Source: Promethearchaeota archaeon
GTDB lineage: Archaea > Asgardarchaeota > Lokiarchaeia > Sigyniarchaeales > SOKP01
Assembly: GCA_019058135.1 (NCBI GenBank)
Contig: JAHLWE010000434.1
Coordinates: 1 to 23,719 of the forward strand
Length of the DNA: 23,719 nucleotides
Direction: 5' to 3'
Both the position numbers and the translations under genes were made by a program. Of this stretch, positions 6,694 to 12,998 are shown one piece after another. Positions within the stretch are counted from its first letter, which is position 1; the number at the start of each line of letters is the position of its first letter. The notes under the pieces were generated by a model that searched no databases, had not been told where the DNA came from, and saw only the letters and a program-made list of their open reading frames with translations.

Positions 6694-7962
6694 TTAATTT
6701 ATAGTTTTATATGAATCAAAATAGTCCGTTTCATATTTATCTGCTATTTCATATTCACCTTCAGGTCCTATATAACGGATATAATCTTTTTTCTTAAAAT
6801 CTTTTACCCTTAACAAATTCCACTTGCAATCTTTCATCAATTTTTCAAAATAATTAACAAAATCCCGAGCTTTACTTTTATACATATCTTCTTCTAATCG
6901 GTATGCTGTTAGACTATCCAATTCAGCTCTTTCTTCTGAACAAAAATCAATCCAACTACTATAAATTTTATGTTGTTCTTCCGATACATTAGTTTTATTA
7001 AGGAGATCTTGAGATAATTTAATCAAAGTGTCTTTGGTTTCTTGAATCCGTTCTTCTTTAGTTTTTTTTGGTTCTCCTTTTTTTGTTCTTCCTTTTTTTG
7101 GTTCTACTTCCCATAGTTCTTTTAAATCATCAAAATTTACTCCGATATATTCTAAGAACTCTGGATTAATCCCAATACTTGTTATATCAAAATATCTCTT
7201 CATATTGAAAAATATCCCTATTCCACTCATATCCAGATCATGCATACAGAAAGCATGAAAATTTCTTATTTCAGATAATTCAATAAGTAATTTAACTGCG
7301 GGTATGGTAGCTTGTTTTCCTAAATTAATACCGTAATAATTATATTTTTTTCCATATTCCCGAATAATGAGTTCTCTCATAAATGCTTTTAATGTTGATA
7401 GTTTCTCACAAATTATTAAAAAGAATGGGGTTCTACTTATTTTTTTTATTGTATCATTGTTAAGCAATGATGGAGGTCCCATATTTTTATCATAAACTTC
7501 TACAATTTCTTTTGAGAATACATTTAAATAATCTTGGGCAAATCCCCAATATTGATATATTTCTGGATCTTCTTCTTTTAATGTATTAAAAAGTTTTTTT
7601 AGATAATAATCAATCATACCTGTTTCCATATTTTTATACCGAGATTCTTTAGTTTTGCCTTTTGAATCTATTTCACCTCCCAATATTTTTCTAACAAGGT
7701 AAAATATTTCTCTTTTCCATAATTCTTTTGGAATTGGAAGATCCAATTGTTTGAATATGTAGTTGCGATTCAATAGTTTATTAACTTCTATTCCTGCTCT
7801 TATTTTTGTCTTTTCGGTGTGAAAGTGCATATATTTTACCTTTCTTTCTCGTTTTTCCTCAGGTATATCTTTCATATACTTCATAGGAAATTGCTCTGGA
7901 GATATATTTTTAACAATAACTTCTTTTGTGCCGATTGTACCTTTTTCTAACACTCCAGACAT
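6694..7962 (-). CDS. Spo11/topoisomerase VI A-like protein (winged helix plus Toprim)
   Basis: The gene encodes 422 residues, with ATG after GATGTGAAATAAA. Residues 81-90 'LWKREIFYLV' match the catalytic region of the Spo11/TopoVI-A family ('REIYY'), making Tyr88 the likely DNA-cleaving tyrosine. The Toprim part follows: Glu186 in 'FFLIICEKLSTLKAF', then 'HDLDMSGIGI' at 241-250 with Asp242 and Asp244 as metal ligands. Residues 285-305 are a low-complexity Lys/Gly/Pro insert and the C-terminus is helical. Length is near TopoVI-A (about 370-400). No B subunit is encoded in the window. It would cut or join DNA via a tyrosine link, perhaps for replication or resolution of element DNA. Toprim assignment is firm, Spo11-type likely. 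Confidence 0.72.
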   Translation of the reverse strand: MSGVLEKGTIGTKEVIVKNISPEQFPMKYMKDIPEEKRERKVKYMHFHTEKTKIRAGIEVNKLLNRNYIFKQLDLPIPKELWKREIFYLVRKILGGEIDSKGKTKESRYKNMETGMIDYYLKKLFNTLKEEDPEIYQYWGFAQDYLNVFSKEIVEVYDKNMGPPSLLNNDTIKKISRTPFFLIICEKLSTLKAFMRELIIREYGKKYNYYGINLGKQATIPAVKLLIELSEIRNFHAFCMHDLDMSGIGIFFNMKRYFDITSIGINPEFLEYIGVNFDDLKELWEVEPKKGRTKKGEPKKTKEERIQETKDTLIKLSQDLLNKTNVSEEQHKIYSSWIDFCSEERAELDSLTAYRLEEDMYKSKARDFVNYFEKLMKDCKWNLLRVKDFKKKDYIRYIGPEGEYEIADKYETDYFDSYKTIN

Positions 7963-7997
7963 TTTATTTCACATCAAACAATTTTGATTCAGAATTC

Positions 7998-8099
7998 TTA
8001 ATCAAATTTCCTCACTGTAAAGTATCGTAAATCGAATTTTAAAAGACTAAAAAAATTATCGAGAAAATAATTTTTCCTAAAAACCTCTTTATTTTCCAT
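7998..8099 (-). CDS. Possible 33-residue ORF between RHH and Spo11-like genes
   Basis: ATG at 8099 follows GGAGG (inside the end of the RHH gene) by 12 bases. The frame encodes 'MENKEVFRKNYFLDNFF' and continues for 33 residues to TAA at 7998. It has no homology that I recognise. It fills the gap in the operon in the right direction, but an ORF this short in such AT-rich DNA could be chance. Confidence 0.3.
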   Translation of the reverse strand: MENKEVFRKNYFLDNFFSLLKFDLRYFTVRKFD

Positions 8100-8103
8100 T
8101 TTT

Positions 8104-8253
8104 TTAAATTTCCTCCAACAAATGCTTATTTTCATAAAAATAGTTAATCATCTTCCGAACAAATTCAGATCTATTAACCGCAATTCCTTTTCTTAATTCT
8201 TCAAGTTTTTTAAGTTCATTTTCATTTATTGCAAAACTTACATTATTGGTCAT
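8104..8253 (-). CDS. Ribbon-helix-helix (CopG/Arc-type) regulator
   Basis: The gene encodes 49 residues, read directly from the sequence: beta strand 'NNVSFAINENEL', helix 'KKLEELRKGI', turn 'AVNRSEF' and helix 'VRKMINYFYENKHLLEE'. This is the canonical RHH layout: an N-terminal strand that inserts in the major groove, followed by two helices with the usual 'NRSEFVRKMI' turn. The start is supported by TTGATTAAA directly before the ATG. It is the first gene of the long minus-strand operon and faces two adjacent palindromes at 8270-8303, so autoregulation is likely. Such proteins are common repressors in archaeal viruses and plasmids. Confidence 0.75.
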   Translation of the reverse strand: MTNNVSFAINENELKKLEELRKGIAVNRSEFVRKMINYFYENKHLLEEI

Positions 8254-8269
8254 TTTAATCAATTTTTAA

Positions 8270-8303
8270 TTAATTATTTTAATAATTAAATGCTTCTAAG
8301 CAT
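8270..8303 (-). promoter_or_regulatory. Adjacent palindromes upstream of the RHH gene (putative operator)
   Basis: TTAATTATT-TT-AATAATTAA (8270-8289) abuts ATGCTT-CT-AAGCAT (8290-8303). A minus-strand TATA-like AAATATAAAT (8321-8330) lies about 29 bases upstream of the second palindrome's centre. That places the palindrome at the transcription start, a usual repressor position in archaea. The first palindrome lies in the leader. Confidence 0.5.
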
Positions 8304-8410
8304 CTTATATTGATTTTCTTATTTATATTTTTGTTTTTCTTAAGGGAGATTTATCAATTTCTAATATGGATATATTAAATAATATAAATAAATGTTTTTG
8401 AATGATTTCA

Positions 8411-8485
8411 TTAAGACTTCTTAATACTTAATATAAATTATATTAATCTGAAATCAAACTTAATAAAAAAGATATAAGTTTATAA
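8411..8485 (+). promoter_or_regulatory. Promoter/operator region of the plus-strand regulator gene
   Basis: TTAAGACTTCTTAA (8411-8424) is identical to 2366-2379. It is followed by TTAATATAA-A-TTATATTAA (8428-8446), a perfect palindrome overlapping a TATA-like stretch. A stronger TATA box, TTTATAAA (8478-8485), is centred about 25 bases before the ATG at 8507, as expected for a transcript starting at that codon. Confidence 0.5.
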
Positions 8486-8506
8486 AGAAAGATAAATATT
8501 ATTAAT

Positions 8507-8815
8507 ATGAAATATATTAATGTGATAAAAATGAATAAAATAATTGAATTATTGTTAAAAGAAGAATTAACCGCTGAAGAAATATCGGAAAAATTAAATA
8601 TGACAAAAAAGAATGTGTGGATTTATCTTAGTAATCTGAAGAATGATAAGAGAATAATAGTAGTTAATGATAAAAGACCGTATAAATACAGAGCAGTTAA
8701 ACCGTTGGAATTGTTAAAACAACTATATGGAATCATGATTGAATATATGAAACCGATAAAACCATTAGAAGATACAAAAAAAGAAATATTAAAAACAATT
8801 GGAGGAATGATTTAA
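8507..8815 (+). CDS. Winged-helix transcriptional regulator
   Basis: The gene encodes 102 residues. Residues 10-65 form an ArsR/MarR-like winged helix: 'IIELLLKEELTAEEISEKL' (helices 1-2), 'NMTKKNVWIYLSNLKND' (recognition helix) and 'RIIVVNDKRPYKYRAV' (wing hairpin). The rest is a short helical tail suited to dimerisation. Two starts are possible. ATG 8507 sits 25 bases after TTTATAAA, as in a leaderless message. ATG 8531 is preceded by GTGATAAAA, the ribosome-binding context used by many element genes, and would give 94 residues. It is divergent from the RHH gene, so the two may form the element's regulatory switch. Confidence 0.75.
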   Translation: MKYINVIKMNKIIELLLKEELTAEEISEKLNMTKKNVWIYLSNLKNDKRIIVVNDKRPYKYRAVKPLELLKQLYGIMIEYMKPIKPLEDTKKEILKTIGGMI

Positions 8816-9097
8816 ATGAATGAATTATTGAAAATGTTTGAAGAATTTGAAGAGGAACAAGAAATCCCCCAACGAAGCATTGATTTTCCCCTAGATAAGA
8901 CAGATAAACAAATAATTGAAGAATCTATTAAGGCGCATCATGAAAAGAAAAAACCCACTACGGATAGAAAAATGAATAAAGTAAGATTAAAACAATATCT
9001 AATAAAACAGTTAAATGCTAATTTAGATAAATTTCCAATAGAATTTTTGCGATCTGAAAAAATAACTTATGGGTTGTATATTAATAGAAAGTCTTAA
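8816..9097 (+). CDS. Unknown small protein co-transcribed with the regulator
   Basis: The gene encodes 93 residues. The ATG abuts the previous stop codon and is preceded by GGAGGAATGATTTAA, a strong ribosome-binding site. The N-terminal 20 residues are acidic ('FEEFEEEQE'), the middle is basic ('HHEKKKPTTDRKMNKVR') and the C-terminus is a short alpha/beta segment. No motif is recognised. Strict adjacency to the winged-helix gene suggests a shared role, for example an effector or partner of the regulator. It is followed by T-rich DNA. Confidence 0.6.
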   Translation: MNELLKMFEEFEEEQEIPQRSIDFPLDKTDKQIIEESIKAHHEKKKPTTDRKMNKVRLKQYLIKQLNANLDKFPIEFLRSEKITYGLYINRKS

Positions 9098-9113
9098 TTT
9101 TTTTATTTTTTTT
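9098..9113 (+). terminator. T-tract terminator
   Basis: TTTTTTTATTTTTTTTA directly follows the TAA of the plus-strand gene ending at 9097. Oligo-T runs without a hairpin are the usual archaeal termination signal. Confidence 0.5.
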
Positions 9114-9130
9114 ATATTATTTTAAAAAAT

Positions 9131-9202
9131 CATTATAGATTTTGCGTTTAAGAAAGGAAAAAATTTATTCGAATAAAAATATATCATTAAAATAAAAAAA
9201 GT
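9131..9202 (-). repeat. Three-copy 3' element, copy 1
   Basis: On the plus strand: CAT at 9131, GCGTT 13 bases on (9144), and TATCATTAAAATAAAAAAA from 9182, ending just before the stop codon (9203-9205) of the minus-strand gene. Copies at 11290 and 14689 keep the same order and spacing. On the minus strand it reads stop codon, T7-ATTTTAATGATA, about 33 bases, AACGC, ten bases, ATG. It probably includes the transcript's T-rich terminator. Confidence 0.55.
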
Positions 9203-9571
9203 TTATTTAGATTTTTCTTTAGATTTTTCAACTTCTTTTCTTATTTGTACTAGAGCCTTAAGTTCTTTTCCTAAAAAATTATGGAGTTCTTTTGCAGCAA
9301 GTTCAGTCATTACTAATTCACATTGACATATGGTAGGTATTTCTAATTCTAAAAGATTCTTATCTATCTCATCTTGCTCTAAATTTTCATTCTGAGAAAT
9401 TTTTTGACGTTCTAAAATAACACTGTTTGTATCTTCGTTATAAAAAGTAAGTCGAAAATCATAAGGATTTCTAAATCCTCCAATAGCTCCAGTAACATAA
9501 AATGTTTTAAAATCGGGAATTTTTTTAAAAATTCTATTCGGCTTATATAGCTTAAGTTTAACTTTTGCCAT
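9203..9571 (-). CDS. DUF3467 family protein
   Basis: I chose the ATG at 9571 (122 residues) because GGGAGGACTTTTT precedes it; the longer frame would start at an unsupported TTG. Residues 23-45 'FYVTGAIGGFRNPYDFRLTF' and 91-115 'CELVMTELAAKELHNFLG' match the two conserved blocks of the DUF3467 family, small proteins of bacteria and archaea with no settled function. The C-terminus is Lys/Glu-rich. The start overlaps the upstream HTH gene by 14 bases, so translation is coupled. Family assignment is from memory of its motifs. Confidence 0.65.
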   Translation of the reverse strand: MAKVKLKLYKPNRIFKKIPDFKTFYVTGAIGGFRNPYDFRLTFYNEDTNSVILERQKISQNENLEQDEIDKNLLELEIPTICQCELVMTELAAKELHNFLGKELKALVQIRKEVEKSKEKSK

Positions 9572-10229
9572 AAAAAGTCCTCCCTTTAACTTCTTCAATT
9601 AAATACGAAAAATCTCTATTTGTAATTGATCTTTGCCTTAAAACTTCTAAAGGAGGTATTCTTTCTTCAGATAGAAATATCCAACCAGAAACCATAGGTA
9701 TCAAACCTTGAGCAGTCTCATTTTCTTTAGCAGGTATAATAGGTTCTATTTCAAAGAAGACATCACTAATTTCTTTTTCATTATAAATAAGATCTGAAAT
9801 ATCTTCATTTATTGAATTATATAATTCAATACCTGGTTTGTTTAGAAAATATTTTTTATTTTTAGTTTTTTCAAATAAATAATTTAAAGATTCGGAAGTT
9901 TCAGAAGTATTAAAATAAGAAGGTATTTTAACAGCCGTCTCTTTATTAAAAGCTCTTCTTATAAATAAGTAGACGACAAGTTTTTCTTTTAGATTTAAAC
10001 GGTTATATATATGTGAATGTATTATTTTCAATTTATTTCTCTCTAAACTTATTTTTGGCGCATATTTTTGATTCAATTGGATTATCTTTAAATATTTTTT
10101 AACAGTAGTCCAATGAAAATTTAAATTACATAGATTTTTAAATTCGTTTATACTAAATTCTCTTTCTTCCTCTAAGAGATTTAAATTATGGATTAATGAA
10201 ATCATGATACCTAAAGGATCTTTTTTCAT
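9558..10229 (-). CDS. Probable HTH regulator
   Basis: The gene encodes 223 residues. Residues 5-75 look like a winged helix: 'SLIHNLNLLEEEREFSINEF', 'KNLCNLNFHWTTVKKYLKII' (recognition helix) and 'KISLERNKLKIIH' (wing). Residues 75-130 are helical and basic. The C-terminal 90 residues are acidic then beta-like ('DVFFEIEPIIPAKENE', 'GLIPMVSGWIFLSEERIPPLEVLRQ') and could sense a ligand or bind a partner. The last 14 bases overlap the DUF3467 gene. A perfect 18-base palindrome lies 25 bases before its start, at the likely transcription start, which suggests autoregulation. Confidence 0.6.
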   Translation of the reverse strand: MKKDPLGIMISLIHNLNLLEEEREFSINEFKNLCNLNFHWTTVKKYLKIIQLNQKYAPKISLERNKLKIIHSHIYNRLNLKEKLVVYLFIRRAFNKETAVKIPSYFNTSETSESLNYLFEKTKNKKYFLNKPGIELYNSINEDISDLIYNEKEISDVFFEIEPIIPAKENETAQGLIPMVSGWIFLSEERIPPLEVLRQRSITNRDFSYLIEEVKGRTFYGKS

Positions 10230-10253
10230 TTTTAGATCATGTTTTTTTTTTCT

Positions 10254-10294
10254 TTTTCATTATAATGAAAATTTTTTAAGTATATATATATATT
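10254..10294 (-). promoter_or_regulatory. Promoter and palindromic operator of the HTH gene
   Basis: TTTTCATTATAATGAAAA (10254-10271) is a perfect 18-base palindrome. A minus-strand TATA stretch (CAAATATATATATATA, 10279-10294) lies about 25 bases upstream of its centre, so the palindrome covers the expected transcription start. A decayed copy (TTATTATAATGAA) lies at 10328-10340. Confidence 0.5.
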
Positions 10295-10352
10295 TGTTAA
10301 ATTTTAAAATAAAAATTAAAAATTTTTTTATTATAATGAAATTTGAATTTAT

Positions 10353-11018
10353 TTAAGTACCTCTTCGTAATTCATGATTAATATAGAAGGTATTTTTGCA
10401 ATAATTACATTTAATAGGATAATTTTTATTTCCATAATGATTATCAATAAGAGTTTTTTCACAAATTAATTTTGTAGTCTCTTTATAACATGAACATTTT
10501 ATAATAATTTTCGCATGAAATATGTCATTTAAAAATGCATATTTTATTATAAATTCATGATCATCTATAAAGAATTTGTGATTAGGTGGAGCAAGAAAGA
10601 GATTATATTTTTCTTTAAATTCCTTTAACTTATTTAAAATTAATTTATTTGGATCTTCAGAAAATGTAAAATTTTCATTAAAAATACGAATATAATCTTC
10701 TTTATTTTTAATACCTGCTAATAATTTAGACATTTTTTTACAAAAATTTAAATCAATTAGTTCTTGAGAAATTTTTCTTCCATAACCACTTAATGGACAA
10801 ATCACATCATGAGATGGTCGATTTCTAGGGCGTTTATATTTTACTATATCATAATTATTTAATTCTCTGCAAATTAATTCAATATTTGGAAAAATCAATG
10901 GATTTAAGTTATATTCCCTTTTATTATTTAAAATACATATGAAATAAATTAGAGTAGAATCTATTTCGTATAATGCTTTTAGAGTATTAGCGTATTTAGA
11001 GTATGCAAAAGAAAACAT
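10353..11018 (-). CDS. Unknown protein with C-terminal cysteine cluster
   Basis: The gene encodes 221 residues. The first 100 are helical with scattered Cys. The C-terminus carries C175-x-C177, C186 and 'CNYC' (204-207), a possible zinc site ('IIIKCSCYKE' ... 'PIKCNYCKNTFYINHEL'). No family is recognised. The start is uncertain: ATG 11018 has no ribosome-binding site, and the frame stays open for about 36 more codons upstream with no ATG, GTG or TTG, so an N-terminal part may have been lost or may use another start. It is the promoter-proximal member of the 9203-11018 group but is separated from the HTH gene by its own promoter. Confidence 0.5.
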   Translation of the reverse strand: MFSFAYSKYANTLKALYEIDSTLIYFICILNNKREYNLNPLIFPNIELICRELNNYDIVKYKRPRNRPSHDVICPLSGYGRKISQELIDLNFCKKMSKLLAGIKNKEDYIRIFNENFTFSEDPNKLILNKLKEFKEKYNLFLAPPNHKFFIDDHEFIIKYAFLNDIFHAKIIIKCSCYKETTKLICEKTLIDNHYGNKNYPIKCNYCKNTFYINHELRRGT

Positions 11019-11370
11019 TTTCTTATAAATTATTTTTATCTTATTAAGCTTTAATTGATTCTCATTAAAACATTTTTTGGTAGCTTCTTTAAATATTTTT
11101 AATTTCTTTCTATATTTTTTATGATTTTAAAAGAATTAGTTTAAAATAAAGTAGAAATTGATATTAAAAACTATAGAGAGATAATTTTTAATACAAATCA
11201 ATAAATTTATCCTTAGTTTGGTATAAATTTTGAAATTTCAAAAAGAATTTTATTATGATACATCAAAATTCCAATTATTTGAAAAAAATCATATCAGAAA
11301 CTGCGTTCTGCTCTCTTTAAAACTTTTTTTGATGTTAAACTTATCAGAAAAATAAAAAAAAAGATTTAAT
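11019..11370. other. Non-coding gap between two minus-strand modules
   Basis: No gene with a normal start is seen. The right part (11290-11370) is copy 2 of the three-copy 3' element. The left part must hold the promoter for the gene at 11018; AT-rich TATA-like stretches are present (AAAATTTATACC on the minus strand, near 11221) but none is decisive. Confidence 0.5.
11290..11370 (-). repeat. Three-copy 3' element, copy 2
   Basis: CATATCAGAAACTGCGTT starts at 11290 and TATCAGAAAAATAAAAAAAA at 11342, so GCGTT is again 13 bases and TATCA 52 bases from the CAT. It ends at the stop codon of the nuclease-like gene (11371). This is the most diverged copy. Confidence 0.5.
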
Positions 11371-11850
11371 TTAAAATTCTTTTAATATTTCCAGATTACT
11401 TTTATATCTTTTCAGTGTTTCTTCCCATCCTGATGGTAAAAATTTGCTTTTTATACAGAACGTTCTTAACGGTGTTTCTTTATGTTCACCGCCATTTTTA
11501 GCGGGAGTTTTTAACCAATTTTCATATGTTTTCTTTACAATATCAGCCACAATCTTAGATGGCAATATCCAGAAATCTGGTAGATTATTGATCTCTTTTA
11601 ATCTAACGAATGCGTAAAATAAATCATCTTCAATAAAATTTTCAGTTTTTTTACTCACTACGAATTCATTGATGTTTGGGTGTTGAGTCGTCTTTACTTG
11701 AATTTTTATTGTTTTATTTTTTGGATTAATTACTATTAAATCATAATATATAGTTCTTCCTAAAGTAACGGTTACTATGAACCCTTCTTTGGATAAGATA
11801 TAGGCGATAAAATATTCGCCAGCATTTCCAATAATTTGTTTGGTCATCAT
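11371..11850 (-). CDS. PD-(D/E)XK-like nuclease, probable
   Basis: The gene encodes 159 residues. Its start, an ATG-ATG pair, follows GAGTGATTAAAAA. The N-terminal half has the PD-(D/E)XK pattern: helix with Glu12 ('GNAGEYFIAYILSKEGF'), strand with Asp37 ('RTIYYDLIVINP'), then 'KIQVKTTQ' with Gln51 and Lys53, the Q-x-K form seen in some endonuclease families. Residues 58-159 form an alpha/beta extension with 'FWILPSKIVADIVKK', like nuclease-like proteins of the group I intron endonuclease-related type. It would cleave or resolve DNA, but activity is not shown. It is the last gene of its module, before the copy-2 3' element. Confidence 0.6.
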   Translation of the reverse strand: MMTKQIIGNAGEYFIAYILSKEGFIVTVTLGRTIYYDLIVINPKNKTIKIQVKTTQHPNINEFVVSKKTENFIEDDLFYAFVRLKEINNLPDFWILPSKIVADIVKKTYENWLKTPAKNGGEHKETPLRTFCIKSKFLPSGWEETLKRYKSNLEILKEF

Positions 11851-11899
11851 TTTTTAATCACTCAATATTTGTCTTTTATGAAATTAAATTTCCCATTTT

Positions 11900-12223
11900 T
11901 TATATCCATCCCTTTTCCTTCATCTTTTCTAAGAATAAATTAAATTCCTCAGGTGTTAAAGTTAATGCGTATTGTCCAAATATCCAATCATTCTTTGGAT
12001 CATTTAAATCATTGTAATAATAGCAAAATCTGAATTCCATTGAAATATTTTCTCTATACCATTTAATTTTTTGAATTAAGTATTTGTAAATTTTTTTCCC
12101 TGCTATATGTTCTAATTCTATTTCATCTAATATCTCCCCTGTATGCTTAGTTCCATCGGGGTATATAAATTCTGGTCTTTTCCTTTTATCAAATGGTTTT
12201 ATTTCTTTATATGGTTTAAACAT
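11900..12223 (-). CDS. Unknown small protein
   Basis: The gene encodes 107 residues, with the ATG after GATGACAAATAAAA. A Pro/Lys-rich start ('KPYKEIKPFDKRKRPEF') leads to beta-like segments ('FIYPDGTKHTGEIL'), a helix ('HIAGKKIYKYLIQKIKWYRE') and an aromatic stretch ('FRFCYYYNDLNDPKNDWIF'). The C-terminus reads as one helix. No domain is recognised. It is separated from neighbours by 49 and 93 bases in the same direction. Confidence 0.55.
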   Translation of the reverse strand: MFKPYKEIKPFDKRKRPEFIYPDGTKHTGEILDEIELEHIAGKKIYKYLIQKIKWYRENISMEFRFCYYYNDLNDPKNDWIFGQYALTLTPEEFNLFLEKMKEKGWI

Positions 12224-12316
12224 TTTTATTTGTCATCTTTTTTATTTTATTTCTATTTTAATTCACACGTCAGAAATTGACAATACTCTGAAAAAAAAAT
12301 AAATTTTATTTGAAAA

Positions 12317-12883
12317 TTAATCCTCTTCTTCTTCCTCATACTTATCTAATTCTCTCTTCATATGAACAGTTTCTACTTCTCTCTCCCTAATTTTTTCTTT
12401 TAATTCTTCCTTTCTTTTCTCTATGTCCTCTTTCTTGCTCTGAATCTTTTTAAGAACATCAACACATTTTTTCATTCGTTCTTCTACAAGTTCTTTTTTT
12501 TCTTGTTCTTTTAATTTCTCTACTTTATCATAAATTGACCATAAATGTTTTGGTGCTACACAACCAAGATCCTCATCTTTAACCCCTTTAATGATATCTG
12601 AAGGAGATGTATACTCTAAACCTTCTTTTATATCATCTTCCTCCAATCCTGACGTAATAAAATGCCTACCTGCATAAGGATTACGATATCTTACTCCTGA
12701 TTTTAAATATCTTGAATTATCTCTTGGAATAAAAATAGGAACATATTCATAACCATCATGCCTACCTTCACTAATTGACTTCAGGAAATAATAATTTAAT
12801 TCCTCTACTATCTCAAACAAATTATTGTATTTTAATTCCATATCCTGTAATTTCTTTTCCAATTCTAAAATTTTATTTTCCAT
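12317..12883 (-). CDS. Coiled-coil protein with central globular segment
   Basis: The gene encodes 188 residues. Residues 1-38 and 120-188 are long Glu/Lys/Leu heptads, the latter ending in a run of acidic residues. Residues 40-115 are of different character, with 'YVPIFIPRDNSRYL', 'YRNPYAGRHFITSGLEEDDI' and 'LGCVAPKHLWSIYDKV'. That aromatic, Pro/Gly-rich core flanked by coils suggests an oligomeric structural or scaffolding protein, but nothing identifies it. The stop codon is followed on the minus strand by TTTTATTTG and a T-run with TCAGAG. Confidence 0.55.
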   Translation of the reverse strand: MENKILELEKKLQDMELKYNNLFEIVEELNYYFLKSISEGRHDGYEYVPIFIPRDNSRYLKSGVRYRNPYAGRHFITSGLEEDDIKEGLEYTSPSDIIKGVKDEDLGCVAPKHLWSIYDKVEKLKEQEKKELVEERMKKCVDVLKKIQSKKEDIEKRKEELKEKIREREVETVHMKRELDKYEEEEED

Positions 12884-12998
12884 TTTAATTCTTTTTTTTC
12901 TTTTAATTCCTATTTATTATAAATTAATAATAGTCTGAAAAAAATAAATATTCTTTTTTTTCTTTTGGTTTAAATTTCCAGACTCTTTTTTTCTCTTT

